NCBI GenBank assembly: GCA_027579435.1 | Contig: JANBPK010000001.1 | Span: 1 to 64,000, forward strand | Direction of reading: 5' to 3' | Length of the DNA: 64,000 nucleotides | Source: Candolleomyces eurysporus | Lineage: Eukaryota; Basidiomycota; Agaricomycetes; Agaricales; Psathyrellaceae | Shown: one piece after another, positions 1 through 12,526 of the stretch | Layout: each line of letters starts with the position of its first letter | Numbering within the stretch: the stretch's first letter is position 1 | Program-made: the position numbers and the translations under genes | Notes under the pieces: model-generated | What the model saw: the letters and a program-made list of their open reading frames with translations, nothing else | What the model was told of the DNA's origin: nothing | The model's database searches: none

Positions 1-3000
1 TGCAACTGAATTAACACCAGAAGTGTGACCCTCTAGCACACTCTGCACCTTGCCTGTTGACACGTCCCACACCCGCACGGATTCGTCGTTTGAGCCGGAG
101 GCAATGCAAGTACCATTGCTCGAGAATGCAACTGAATTAACCCTCGAAGTGTGACCCTCCAGCACACTCTGCACCTTGCCTGTTGATGCATCCCACACCC
201 GGATCATGTTGTCACCTGCGCCCGAGGCAATCCATCTGCCATCCCTTGAGCATGCAACGGCAAGTACGTCACTCCCCACCTCCAGGCACAACAACGGAAA
301 ATTCGGTTGCACACCATTTGTGAAAAAATCGGGAATCCGAGGGAAGTGGGTCCTCCATGTCCGCAAGGGCTCCACATTCCGCAACCAAGTTGCTAGTGAA
401 GAAATGTAGAGATNGGGGGGTTGACGATGATGCCGGACTCCCGGTAAAATATAGGGCAAACGATGCAGCCTCAGCTGATTGTCGCCCTAAGTTCAAGTCA
501 TACTACACAATGATTAATTGAAAGGCACTTCAGAGGACCCAATTCACGATGCTCACCTCGTTTGCCCACTGACTTGCCGCCCGGAGCATCGGATCACACA
601 ACCCAGGAACTTTCAGGAGGTTCATGGCCTCGATCCAGAATAATGCTCGAAGCCGGAGGAAATCAGCCAAAGTCTCAAGAAGGGGTTCGTCAGACGTGGT
701 CGACGCCATGAGGGAAAGGTGGTGACTCCAGTTCCGGCTGGAATAGCTCAATGCGGGAGGGATGTTTCGTTCAACTCGACTCGGCAGCTCGTCGTCCTCG
801 GCGTCGAATATGAACGATGAAGGTATATCGGCGATGTTGAATCTGAGGCCAGTTTTCATGACTCGGAAGCAGGCTTCAGTGAGATCTCGATGATGAGCGG
901 CTTGGTTGCACCAATATTCTTTCGACCGATGCTGATCAAACATGAAATCGGGGAATGATTTGTGGTACGAGAGGATATTGCAAAGGTTGTCACAGTAGAG
1001 GACGGCACACAGGCGCGACAGAACATCGTCAGCGACACTGGTGGAAGGGAGAGCAGAAGGAGTTTTTCCTGGTTGCTGAGGTATGAGGAGCGTGGTAACT
1101 GTGGATGTCGACGTGCGCTCTGCGGTGCAGAGAAACGTGTAAAGGGTGGCTAGGCGCTTTTTAAGGATCGCTCCTTTGAAGCTACCGAACGCTTCGGAAA
1201 GGATTTGGCGGTATAAGGTATCAAGTAAGTGTGTTGCGTCGAGCGATGTTTCTAGATCGGCCTGATGAAGAAGATTCTCGAGGAGCTCGCTCTGCTCCGG
1301 TGGTGTGTGACGTGTTAGATATTTGGCAAGCGTGGCGGCGCAGATGAACAATCCCGCCGCAAACTTGACAAGCCCGTTCATTTCGTCCTGGCCTACGAAG
1401 TGTGGAAGGTTGGTTGCTAGGTACGTCTCGATGTCGGCCTCGACTTCCTCCTTCTCCACGTCTTGGAGGCGGTAGAGCTGCTTACGCTCGAAAGAATTGA
1501 CATGGGCCACGAGATCTGGGTCTGACCGACTGGTGACAAAGAACTTGAGTTCAGGCAAGTGGTTCTCGTTGATGACATTGAGTAGTGCACGCAGAAACTC
1601 CGAACCACCTTTGTTTTCTACCTCGTCGAGGGCGTCGATGACGATGAGATAACGCGGGGCGGTAGTTGAATCTTTCCTAACGATGGATTGAGACTCGATC
1701 CATGGCTCCACAAGAAGATGCCTAAGCTGGGCTCGCGGACCTTGGTAGATGGTGTCAAACTTCCCAGAACGACGGAGGACGTTGGCAAAGGCTTCGCATT
1801 TGAGAGAGAGGTGGTATACGATTGTCCGGACAATGTGTGCTACGCTTCTCGTGTCGTTGAATTGTCGCGAGCAGAAGAAGTTTCCACCGAGGGTGATCGT
1901 GTCGGCGACGTCGCAAGTTAGCTCGAAACGGCGGGCAATTGTGTATGCGATGGAACTCTTCCCCGAGCCAGCTGGACCAAACAGCCAGAAAATACCCTGG
2001 CTTTCCGGCGAGGTATCGTTGGCCCATTTGACGATGTTATCCAAGATGCGGACGCGGGTTCCAGGCGTGCAAACATCCCGATGCAACTTTTCTACCTCCT
2101 CTCCCGCGAGATGGTATTTGTGATCCGCGATGTGGGAGACTTTGAGGTGCTCCCCAAGGAAATGCTGTTGGGCGATCAGCTTGGAGTTGATTTCGGTCCT
2201 TCGGAAGAAGCGAGATACATACCTTGAGGTCGTTCTGGATGACGTCTACGATCTTGAAGACGGCAATACCTGTACCCAACTGAATATCAAGAGTGAGGTG
2301 CGAAGGATGAGCAAGGTCAACGATACTCACCTCGAAAAGTATCCTAGCCTCATTGACGCGCTCAAAAATCGCCGCGATCTCTCCTTTCTCGTTCTCATGA
2401 TCCGCCACCTTCCTGATAAGCCACTCTTTGCTAAGACGGACTAGGTTCACCATTTCAGACTCTAACGTACTGGATCGTTACCGATGTTTAGTGAAGATTT
2501 GCCAAAATATGTGATAAACATTACTTTTTGAACTGTTTCATCCATTGGTCCCCTTCGTCATCGTAGGCCTTTTCCACAATGGCCAGCTGGGCTCCCGTCG
2601 ATGCTATCCTTCGCTCGACAGCGTCCATGTTCTCTTTGACGGCCTAATATATACGTCAGTCACAAAAGGAGTCAGAAGAAAGTGGACGAACGTCTTTGAT
2701 CTCCACGATCGTCTTTACAAGACTCAGCGCCATCTTCACTGGATTTCCATCTACGATGTCCGGCAGCCTCTTCATGAGCGTTTGCGTGAAATTCCAGGAA
2801 ACCTTCAGCGCTTCCTTTGTAGATGATGGTGCAGGCGACGTCGCCGCTGGGGATGAATGAACTGTTCCTTCAGAAGGCTTGCCGGCGAGTCCTGATGGAG
2901 TTGAGCGCCCGTCATCGAGAGATATCTTGTATTCTTACCATGAGCTTGAAGTGGAAGGGCAGTGACGGCCGAACTTTGAGGAGTTGAAGAATTGTTTTCG

Positions 3001-3374
3001 CCTTCTGATGACCGTCAATCTGATGAGGGCGCCCGATCTTTCAAACGAGGCTCACCTTGAAAGGCTGGAGGACTTGACGATGTGTTGTCTGATTGAGTCG
3101 ATAGCTGAACCGGCGCATGATCCACATGATGAGCTGAGGCACTAGCTGCGGGAGCTCAACGGATTTCAGTCCGATGAATGTATCGAGTGACAAAGAGGGC
3201 GATACCATGAAGCGACGCTGTTTCTCCACTACGATCCTCACGCGAAGAGATTGGAGGTTGGGGTGAAGTGGACCGACTCTGCCGAGCGCTCCGTGATCCA
3301 GGTCTGAGGCTATCTTTCATTCGACGAAAGAAGCGTTTACGTTCTTTGGAGCTTTGTGGAAGTTCATCAGCCAT
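1..3374 (-). CDS. NACHT-WD40 STAND protein (NLR-like), 3' end outside window
   Basis: A signal-transduction NTPase of the fungal NACHT-WD40 class; relatives act in non-self recognition and programmed cell death. The protein starts at 3374 (MADELPQSSKERKRFFRRMK) with a long Ser/Pro-rich, probably disordered N-terminus, then a helical segment around 2530-2830 (KEALKVSWNFTQTLMKRLP). The NACHT domain lies in the large exon ending near 550: Walker A FGPAGSGKSSIAYTIA, Walker B YLIVIDALDE, and the sensor-like FFVTSRSDPDL. The last 260 bases encode WD40 repeats (motif SGSNDESVRVWD and EGHTS) that continue beyond position 1. A single N at 414 followed by six G breaks the frame inside the linker before the WD40 repeats; reading across it gives the family-typical YISSLATWLR, so the break is probably an assembly error. 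Intron boundaries in the first 700 coding bases are uncertain. Confidence 0.88.
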
Positions 3375-5156
3375 TTCGATGGTGAGAGGAGAGGACAGGC
3401 AAGAAGAGGTTGCAGTGGGGTGACAGGTTTGCACGAGGCTAGCTCGCACTGCCCGAATAGCCGTCAGGTCTCATGACAGGCTGAGTTCGAAACACGGAAA
3501 GCCACCGAAGCACAGCGATATATCGAGGCATCGGGTTGTGGAGTGATCCCGAACTGTGATACCACGAGCAGTGGGACAGAAGTGATTTCAACCCTCCGAG
3601 CCATAGGTTCACGGAAAGGCACAGAGTACGGTCGCACGGCTCACTGGAAAACTGGATTCAGCAGAAATACCAACAAAGTAAACAAAACGAGAGAAAGCGG
3701 GTGCAAACGAGGACGAGATAGGGAAACCAAACTCAAGCATTCGGATATCGGAACGTTATAAGTACACAAGTGAAGAAAGAGCCTTGAACGACAAACGGTA
3801 CGATGAGTCCTAATGGTTCGAGTATTCCCTCATCTACCTTGACCCCTGCTATGATCCCGATCAGGACACGACTTCGAAGAGCTTTCGCTAGCCATCATCG
3901 ACTCTGAGCGCAGGCCACATATACCATAGTTGGCGGTGGTCGTGCTGGTGCTAGAGTAGAGCGTAGTTTCTAAACTTGATCTGAATCGAAGTGAGTTCGA
4001 CAGTCGACGATGAGAAGCGAGGGTTGAAAAGAAAGCGGGAAAAGAATTGGGAACGAAAATGAAAGAAAATTGCACCAGAGAGGGCGAAAGAAGGGATGAG
4101 ATCCGAGGTGGAGTTGAGAATGAGACAGGAAAAGGACATTGAAAGACACAGAGAGAGATGTCAGAAAGAAAGGAAAGTGGGAAGGAAAAGCGAGGGAAAG
4201 ACGACAAGAGAAAAGAGAGAGCCAATCACGCACCGCTAACTTCTGTACCGCCGCTTCAACGCAGTGTTATCTTCTCATTGGGATCACGAAGGTGGAGTCA
4301 GTGTAGCGGCACCCATACACGACCAAGGTGAGGCTTGAGGGAGGAGGCCAACTAACAAGACGAACACCTCATCGATAACACTGACCCCTTGCCGACCTCT
4401 TGTCGCGATACTGCTCCATAATCGCGCTGCATCCTCTTCAGAACCCTGACCACCGTCCGCTGGAAGAAACTGTGTTGTTTGGCCTGATCTTTGTACTCCC
4501 GCGCTGACACATTGCTATGGACTGTCCAGACTGCGAGCGCTGTTGTGGACCAACAATCGAAGCAGGTGAAGTATACCGAAGACATTTCTCCGTTCACCCC
4601 AGCTCCGCTTCCGTCGTCAAGATCCTGGCTTTCAACCTCGAAGGGGAGGAGGGCGAGTGCGTTCAAATCGGTTGTCAAGGCGCAAGGAGGCAGACGCGAT
4701 GACGGTGGCTAGGGCACGCGGGTAGACTTTGAGTCTCAATCTAAAACCAATGAGCATCACTGTACATTCGACAGCGTCAAGGAAGCCGGGAGGACAGAAC
4801 AGGGATAATGATTTGTGAAACAGAACGAATGCACATGAATGCCCAAAGCAAGCAAGGCAACGATAAGCAAGAGAGAGGAGGATAGTTCCAGCGAACGAAG
4901 CATTACTGATGGGAGACAGCAAGAGAAAAGAGGAATACAAACTCACCGCTATGCTTGGTATCCTTCACCCCAGATATTTCTTGTGCCTCTCCCATGAATC
5001 TGCGGCACCTAATCGACGCTGCACTTTCCGAACAATTCTGAGAACGCGCATTCAGTTGGAACGAGGTCAAATCCGGTAATAAGGCGCTTAACGTGGCTGT
5101 TGGGGCCAATTTGTTGCACGAGGGCCTCGTGGCCTCCACCTCTCATCTCGACGCTG
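3375..5156. other. Intergenic region between divergent STAND genes
   Basis: About 1.8 kb separates the start of the minus-strand NACHT-WD40 gene from the start of plus-strand NACHT gene A. Several short open frames occur on both strands, but none resembles a known family or is shared with the upstream region of the NACHT paralogue B. A minus-strand open stretch at 4352-4946 is hydrophobic in part, and I could not support it as a gene. The segment probably holds two promoters and untranslated leaders. Confidence 0.4.
4005..4225 (+). promoter_or_regulatory. Polypurine-rich tract (CT-rich on minus strand)
   Basis: Roughly 220 bases of the plus strand are dominated by A and G, so the minus strand is CT-rich. 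CT-rich tracts on the coding strand are common near transcription starts of fungal genes. Here the tract lies about 650-850 bases upstream of the minus-strand NACHT-WD40 start codon. The role is inferred from composition only. Confidence 0.35.
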
Positions 5157-8100
5157 ATGCCAAAGGACCAACCTACTAGCAGGGCCGGTTTCAAGTCTCG
5201 GTCCTATTGTCCATACCCTCCTCCTTCCAAAACTCAGCCCGGTCGGATAACCGTGTCGAGGCCCGGGTCAAGCTCAAGAAATTCAAATGCAGAACGGACT
5301 GAGGGCATCATACAGCCTGCGAAGGGCAGCCATGCACTGACGGCAGAGCAATCGCAGTACCTGCGTCCCCACATACAACTTCCATCCTATCTCGCGCCCG
5401 TGCCCTTTGGCGAGACATCGACCTACACTCATTCTAGTTCCTCTCCTTCATACTCCGATCCCTCCACCAGCACCACCGACAGCCAAAATCCGTGGATAAG
5501 AGCGCTCACAAAGTCACAACCGCCGCAACAGCAAGCTCCTATGAGCGACGCTGCCCCTCGACGATCACCTCCCCAGAGACCGAGTCTGGACAACCTTGAC
5601 CGCCACCATCTATTCATNCCCCCCTCTTAGGTTACCTTGCAAGTCGAATCCAACCTTGACTCCGTTCGATCCTCCGGAGCTGAACAACCAGTTTAATCCA
5701 TTTTCTGATATTCTCGACGTCATGGAAAGCCCTACACCATCAGTACAACCACCAGCGGCACCCATTATCGACGTCCCCCTTCAACTTTCTCCACAGTGGC
5801 CGATCGAACCATCGTTCCGCAATTGGCAGCACCAGTCGTCGCACTCCCGTTCTCCGCAGGTACAAGTTGACGGGGCCCACGAATCGCCGCCACCAAACCC
5901 TGTGGATGCCGCGCGTTCGAGTAGATCGTCCCTCTCGGGTGGTATACATGATGCTGGTGTCCCTGGTGCCACCCATCGCACGATCAAATCTACACCCCAC
6001 GCTGTACCGGCTGAACGTCTGGCTTGTGGNCCCCCCGTTCCTTTACGATGGCACCGATCGTAATTGGGATGCTCCATCTCTGGTCTTATCGCGGGGCTCG
6101 ACCAACGTTGTGCCAGGCGCTGGGCCAACCCCTTTTCATCATTCCTCAATTCCTGATTCGACACGCCTTGTGAACAACTCGGATTACCAGCAAAGTGAGA
6201 ACAAGATCGCCGGTTCTTCGCACAATACAAAGCCGCATCCCTCTCAGGTTTCGGCATCATCAGCTCATAATACAACTTCATTTTTCTCGGGCGCAACCGG
6301 CGTTCGAATGGGGGATATACAATATTTCGAAGCTTCACATGTAACCGTGCATACAGGTGGGCCGAGTGGAAACGACGTCGACAGCTCGATTGATGGTACG
6401 TCCTGTTGATTTCATACTGCTGCGAATCATCGCCACTAAATATGTGTTGCGGTGTGAAACGACCTTACAGGCTGGAAGCGATTGCTGGAGCATGCCGCGC
6501 CCAACGCTCTCCACGATTCTAGCGCTCGATACGACGCTCCGAAATGCGACGAAGATACAAGAGTCGAGGTTATCCGTGAACTTACGGAATTCATCAAGGA
6601 TCGCGATACTCCCCAACGCTTGCTCTGCATGACGGGTGCCGCGGGATCCGGAAAGTCTGCGCTGCAGCAAACCATCGCTGAACATTGCGGAAGTTCCGGG
6701 ATCCTTCTCTCGGCATATTTCTTTTCAGCAGCAGACCCAACCAGAAATACTGTCGCCACTATTGTGCCTACCATTGCCTTCCAAGTGGGATCGTTCCATT
6801 CCACCCTTAAACAATCTATTGGCACGGCGGTTGCAGAAAACCCTTTCATTTTCCAGAAATCGCTACAAACCCAGATGGACACCCTAATTCTACGTCCGTT
6901 GAGACACCTTCGAGTATGCGACCAACTATTAGGAAACGCTACCATCCTTCCGTACGCCATCCTCATCGACGGCCTGGACGAGTGTCAGGGAGAAGCTCGT
7001 CAGGCAGAACTGTTGACCGCCATCAGATTGTGTCTTCTCGCCGACGACCTCCCTTTTCGCATCTTCATAGCCAGCCGACCCGAGATGGCTATCCGTACCG
7101 CGCTAGAACCTGGCGGTCATTTACATGAAGTGACCAACCATCTTCCGCTTAGCGACAAGTACTACGCGGCCAAGGATATGTGCCGATACCTCCGAAAAAG
7201 GTTTGGAGCCCTCAGCCCCCGAGTTGGCAATCCCCAATGGTTCACTGAGAATGACATCAACACCCTGGTCGAAGCTGGGTCAGGGCAGTTCGTCTACGTG
7301 GCGACCGTGTTCAACTACATATCGGAACCGCGGGGCTCCCCGGCCGACCGGCTGAGGATTGTCCTCACCTGGACTCCGCATAAAAGACAAGGCGCACGGC
7401 CATTTGAAGCCCTAGACAGGCTCTACACGAACATTTTGTTGGCTGCCCAGGAAGCATACGAATTCGTCGACACCCACTGTGGACATAACTTTCTGATGAA
7501 TTTGCGGATTTACCAATTGAACTCCTCATATCCCTATGACACTATTCACTATTACCGCCCACATATTCTCAATTCTTTGCTTGATCTGGAAAGCAATGCC
7601 GCGGAAATCCTCATCTCCGACCTTCGCTCTCTTGTGACCCTTGGAGAGGACCATCGACTACGTTGGTACCACAAATCTTTTCTCGACTTCTGGGATGACT
7701 CAAGTCGTGCAAACGACTTGTTTATACCACGTGCTCGCGTTAGCGCACACCTCGCACAATGTCATATGCAATACATCATCGAATGTCCGTCAGAATTCAC
7801 CGATAGTACGTGATCATAGCTAGTCCTTTGATATTCAACTAACGGACCTTTGTGCAGTACATCGATGGGAGTCGCTTCCGCTCTCAACTTCTCTTAAGGA
7901 GGTTATGTGGAAAGCTGTCACTCATCTGGGAATTTTACTTTCGGGTAGCCGTGACGCCGCTGGCATTGAACATATTCGTCGTGTAATTGTCGATTTTACC
8001 CTCCAATGTGGATGGGAAAAACTTGGCAAGGTCCTACTTCTAGCATCTCAAAAGGAGTTGGAGCAATGTGGGTATCCAAGTAAATGCAACATCTTGATGT

Positions 8101-8313
8101 ATTGCTTGGATGATGTTGTTGTTTATTTGAAAGTAGGTGGTTTAAACTGTACATATTTTATGTGAAAGCCAACATTGTCTGCCGTGTTTTTTTTTTTTTT
8201 TGCTTTAGGAGCGCGAATCTGAGACAGCCTCAATTTTGAGTGTGTATCTTGAAAGGTGGCGGCGTGATATCCAGGCGCCAAATCTAGTTCCTCAGAATTT
8301 TTTCCGGGATTAG
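5157..8313 (+). CDS. NACHT STAND protein A (paralogue of the 13113-16107 gene)
   Basis: A STAND NTPase with a roughly 400-residue Pro/Ser-rich N-terminal region, a NACHT domain and a short unique C-terminus without WD40 or ankyrin repeats. Start MPKDQPTSRAG is chosen because paralogue B begins the same way. Coding is split by introns 6396-6470, 7806-7857 and 8133-8208; the last contains a 16-base T run. Walker A is MTGAAGSGKSALQQTIA, Walker B is YAILIDGLDECQ, and FRIFIASRPEM follows. The last exon ends in NFFRD. Just before the NACHT domain a block (GATGVRM then DIQYFEASHVTV) is almost identical to paralogue B. Two N calls (5618 and 6030), each before six C, shift the frame exactly where B reads through, so the gene is probably intact. 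Function in recognition or cell death is inferred from the family. Confidence 0.85.
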
Positions 8314-9019
8314 ACACGAGGTCAATCGCCCAAGTTTTAGTCCGTTGAATTTTCGAAAGCCAGTCTAATGTATACATAGTCCTCTTATGATAGCCACTTG
8401 CACGATCTTAGTCTCTATTTCCACAGAATACGGGCGGCTCATCGCCTCAAAGTCATTGACGGTATACTGTAGGTGGTTGATCTGCACTTCGGGCAAAAAT
8501 ACAAGAGGACTAGACACCCAGGGTGTCACGGTCGCGGCGTTTTCAGACAAACAAACAGAGACCAGAATGTCATAAGGTTCAACTCTAGTGCTCGTGCCCT
8601 GTCGCGCACGAGACTGTGGTGCTGGCAGCACCTCCGAGTCCGCGCAGNCCCCCATAGCTCAACGCTTACCGAGTCTGCCGCGAGGTACACCAACTGTCCA
8701 CCTCTCGGAATTTCCGGACGCGGGCACACAAGCGCTCGTTGATAAGATAAGATCGATCCGTGATCATCTTGCCAAAAGGATCCGTTCCGATTGATTACCG
8801 ACGGAACAAAAATTTCCTTGGCACACTCCACACTCGCGAGCTATTTTATGCATGAGCTTCGGAACAAGGATGACTCGTTCTTTTTCTCCTGCTTTCCGAC
8901 TACCAGCCGACCACCAGCTGTGTCCTTGTCTCTTGACGTACAAATACCCTATCTTCAGCGTCTTCGAGGATCTATTCCCTGTGCTCAACGCTATCACCCC
9001 TCAGTTTGACTAGTGCTTA
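8314..9019. other. Intergenic region upstream of the aminotransferase
   Basis: Contains the 3' flank of NACHT gene A and the presumed promoter and leader of the aminotransferase. One N call at 8648 stands before five C. No coding signal or recognisable element was seen. Confidence 0.4.
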
Positions 9020-10671
9020 ATGGCCATTCTCAATTCCACTGCTACCAACGGTATTGCTGCGACGAATGGGGTGAACGGGGTGTCGAAGAATGGAGTCAAG
9101 CCTGGCCCCGCTCCTCTTGACGTGAGTACCCATTCACCTGCAATCAGAGGCTGTTTGGACTGAACGATGTGGCTGGATGAATTCAGGCTTCGAAGCTCGT
9201 CGTGACTCTCGCAGAGAAGCTTAAGCCTCTTCCTGAACCTGAGAGTTTGGTCTTTGGTCAGGTACGTTTCCAGCTCCAACTTTCTTGGAGAATGCGCATG
9301 GCTAATCGGCGTTTCGATCGTCCTTCCCTCCCAACCGCCTTCTCTCGTCGCGCCGTCGTCGTCGCAAATAGACCCAAACGGACCATATGCTCATCGTGAA
9401 CTACGATCCAGTCAAAGGATGGGGTGCACCCGAGATCAAGCCCTACGCGCCGTTGGTCCTGGACCCTATGTCCTCGTGCTTCCAGTATTGCCCCAACGTG
9501 TTCGAGGGTATGAAGGTACGGATCTCGTCCCCTCAGACCTCATGATCCTCCCTCGCGTTCGCTCGATCACTATTTCTTACGTTACGCGTTTCTCTACAGG
9601 CATACGTAGGTCCGGACGGCGAACCTCGGTTGTTCAGAGCAGAACGGAACATGGCGCGTCTAGCAAGATCCGCAGAGCGCGTCGCGTTACCTGTACGTCT
9701 TCATCGATCCCCTCCCCCCCGGATCTCCATCTTTTCTAACCGACCCGGACTGCCTCCGTGACAACAGCCCTTCGACACCTCGGCTCTCCTGACCCTCCTC
9801 AAGCAATTCGTCCACACTGAGAAACGGTGGATTCCCTCTTTGCCAGGGTACAGCCTGTACCTGCGCCCCACCATCATCGGTACGCGCCCGGCTCTGGGCG
9901 TCTCCGCTTCCGACAGTGCTTGCTTGTACGTCGTCGCCAGCCCTGCCGGGCCTTACTTCAAGGGTGGTTCGCGTGCCATCTCGTTGTTGGCCGTGAATGA
10001 GAACGTTCGGGCGTGGCCCGGAGGAACGGGTGGGCACAAGCTCGGATTGAACTACGCACCGGGTTTCAAGCCCCAGAAGGATGCAGCAAACAGGGGCTAT
10101 GACCAGATTTTGTGGTTGATCGGGGATAGAGTCACCGAAGCTGGGGCTATGAATGCTTTCGTTGTTGTGAGAAGGGATGATGGAGGTGCGTTTTGGGCTG
10201 TTCTTTTCTCTCTACGTGTTCTTTGGAAACTGACGATTTTTTATTTTCCTTTCCGATTCCGATATATCTATGATAGACCTCGATGTCCACACTCCAAACC
10301 TGGACGGTACAATCCTGCCCGGCGTAACCCGTTCCTCGGTTCTCTCCCTCTTGAACGCACACAGCTCGTCCTCCCTCCTGCTCCCCACTCTCCCTAAAAC
10401 CCTCAAGATTCACACCCACGAGCACCCTATTACGATGCCCGAACTCAAGGCATGGTCGGATCAAGGCAAGCTGCTGGAGATTTTCGGTGTGGGTACAGCT
10501 GTGATCGTTGCTGGGGTAGGGAGGATCGGGTACTCGGGTTGGAAAGAGGAGCTGGTGTTGCCCGAGAATGAAGGAGGACTGGGGCCGGTTGGGAAGGGAC
10601 TGTTTGATATGTTGACCGAGATTCAGGCGGGGAGGGTTGAGTTTGAGGGATGGTGTGTGCCTGTGGTCTGA
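9020..10671 (+). CDS. Branched-chain amino acid aminotransferase
   Basis: PLP-dependent class IV aminotransferase that interconverts leucine, isoleucine and valine with their 2-oxo acids using glutamate/2-oxoglutarate. The translated exons give the full fold: NVFEGMKAYVGPDGEPRLFR, RLARSAERVALP, the lysine-bearing motif PGGTGGHKLGLNYAP (PLP Schiff-base lysine), the glutamate-containing segment GDRVTEAGAMNAF, and LDGTILPGVTRSS, all diagnostic of BCATs. There are at least five introns (for example 9122-9186, 9262-9371 and 9516-9599). The start MAILNSTATNG has no strong mitochondrial presequence, so a cytosolic (Bat2-like) form is possible but not certain. The gene stands between the two facing NACHT paralogues and looks like an ordinary housekeeping gene. 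Its 3' end converges on the dehydrogenase gene 243 bases away. Confidence 0.94.
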
Positions 10672-10914
10672 GGCGCTCGCGAAGGCGCGGGCTGATCTAT
10701 TTATGATTTACGATTCGATACACTTGCTGATCTTTTTTTCTGGTTTTGCCGGTGCTGATTTAGCTGGAGCTAGATATAGCGTTGCGTTTGGATATATATA
10801 TCGTACACTAAGAAGGGCATACCGTAGACTAGAATGAAATAATAAACCTAAACTACTGACCATCCCATCCCAATGCCCGAGTGCGAGCGAAGGAACAACG
10901 ATAAGCCAAGCAAA

Positions 10915-12078
10915 CTACGCTTCGAAATTGTACTTCTTCCTCGCCTTCCCCTCTATGAAACTGGGCCATATCCAGTATAGCAAATGCGCAAATCTCATGA
11001 GCCTCGGCATGAAAACATGTTTCTCCCTCTTATCGACAGCCTCAATACACCTCTTCGCCACGTCCTCCCTCTTCAGCCCAAATTTATTCGGATCTTCCTC
11101 TCTCACCGGCCCACTATCCACTGCCGAGGCCCTGAAATTGCCTTCGACAGTAGCAGGGAGGACATGGGTGAAGGTTATTTGGGGGTGCTCGATGGAGAGG
11201 GCCTGGTAAAGGACGAGGGAGGCGGATTTGGTAGAGGCGTAGAGGGTGCGGGTGGGTGCGGGTATTAGGGAGGCGACGCTGTTGATTAGAAGGATCGAGG
11301 GGGAGCCCGAGGTTGATGAGAGCAGTGGGATCTGTGTGACGAATATTAGAGTAATTAGAGAGGACAACGGATAGAGACCGATAGAGAGACACGTACGAAA
11401 GTGACAGCACCAACTAGTGGGCCTATATAGTTCCCTTTAATCGCTAATGACGCGACGTCAGAGGCGTTTTGGATCCCTTCTGCTGTCGTGTGCATCGGTG
11501 TTAGGTCTGTGCCTTTGCAGTCCGCACCTGCGACTGCGAGCAGAGGCTGGAGGGCTGATACGCCTGCTGCGACGATTAGGGTGTCTAAGCCGCCCCATCC
11601 TATATTCATGATCCCAATGTAAATCCAAGTACTGGGTCAGTGAACCATCGGGACGACGAGGCTGACAAGACGTACGTGTTAGCAGCAAAGCGCGTACCCG
11701 GACCATATCTTCGACGACGCTAAAGTCTCCTTGGACCGCGAATATGTCATTTTCGTTCTCGCTCTCCGTACTCCCTCCTCCGGCAGCGGCAGCTCTCCGA
11801 CACTCTCCCTCAACCTCCTCAGCCAGCTCCTGCCTCCTGCCCACCACACAGACTCTCGCACCCCTCTCAGCGTACTGCCTTGCGATCGATTGCCCAATCC
11901 CACTGGTACCTCCGAGTACCAGTACGCGTTCACCGTTCTTGGGGACCTTTTGTGGTCGTGGAGGAGCAGTAGGTTTGCGGGTGAGGAAGTGGTAGAGGAT
12001 GTAGGAGAAGACGGGGATGGCGGTCAGAAAGGTTGCTGATTTTAAGGTGAGTGAGAGGGGGGGTGGTGGACGGGTCAT
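10915..12078 (-). CDS. Membrane-anchored short-chain dehydrogenase/reductase
   Basis: NAD(P)-dependent oxidoreductase of the classical SDR family. An N-terminal hydrophobic anchor (SATFLTAIPVFSYILYHFL) precedes the Rossmann motif VLVLGGTSGIGQSIARQYAE with arginine-rich VVGRRQE typical of NADP binding. The structural motif usually read as NNAG is VAAG here. The catalytic serine lies in LLINSVASL and the active-site pair in YASTKSASL. The C-terminus has a second hydrophobic stretch (HLLYWIWPSF). Two introns separate three exons. This arrangement resembles 3-ketosphinganine or 11-beta-type SDRs bound to the ER, but the substrate cannot be named. A decayed copy of the first two thirds lies at 16405-17090. 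Confidence 0.87.
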
Positions 12079-12526
12079 GGTAGCTGGTGGATTCGTGTTG
12101 ATGGTGAGGAATCGAGTGGATGAGGGACGCGACTCCGGATCAATTTTAGTAGATTGCCGGAGGCCCGAGCTTGTTTGTATCAGAAGCTCATTCCAACAAG
12201 ATGACGTACATGGACTCAGGTAATTTGCGATGCAAAGCCTTTCGCGAGAGCCTGATTATTCTCGATAGTTTGGAATGAGCTTAGGCCAGGACCTAAGGTC
12301 TTTATATTGTCCGGCATCTTGGATAGCACCGTCTATTCGTAGAGAGGCGAACATCTACACCATCCGTCCCTGGGAAAGAGGAATGAGGACGTGTCAGTGT
12401 TGCGCTGTACTAGAAAGACGAAGCGGTGATATTAGCGTAAGAAGGATTGTACAGTGACGATCAGAAGAGCTTGGACGCAAATGAGGGCCCGCTAAAACAC
12501 AAACAGAATACGCAACCGATCAAGGT
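12079..12526. other. Intergenic region upstream of the dehydrogenase
   Basis: Presumed promoter of the minus-strand dehydrogenase. The part next to the start codon is matched by sequence beside the dehydrogenase pseudogene near 17100-17150, so the duplication included upstream DNA. Nothing else was recognised. Confidence 0.4.

Noticed and set aside
3810..3835. T-loop-like GGTTCGAGT considered as part of a tRNA
   Set aside because: The flanking bases do not form a T-arm stem and no acceptor or anticodon arms fit. No tRNA was found anywhere in the window.
4352..5194. Possible minus-strand gene with a hydrophobic segment and a splice-like site near 4945
   Set aside because: No recognisable domain, and the upstream end overlaps antisense the start of NACHT gene A, whose start is supported by paralogue B.
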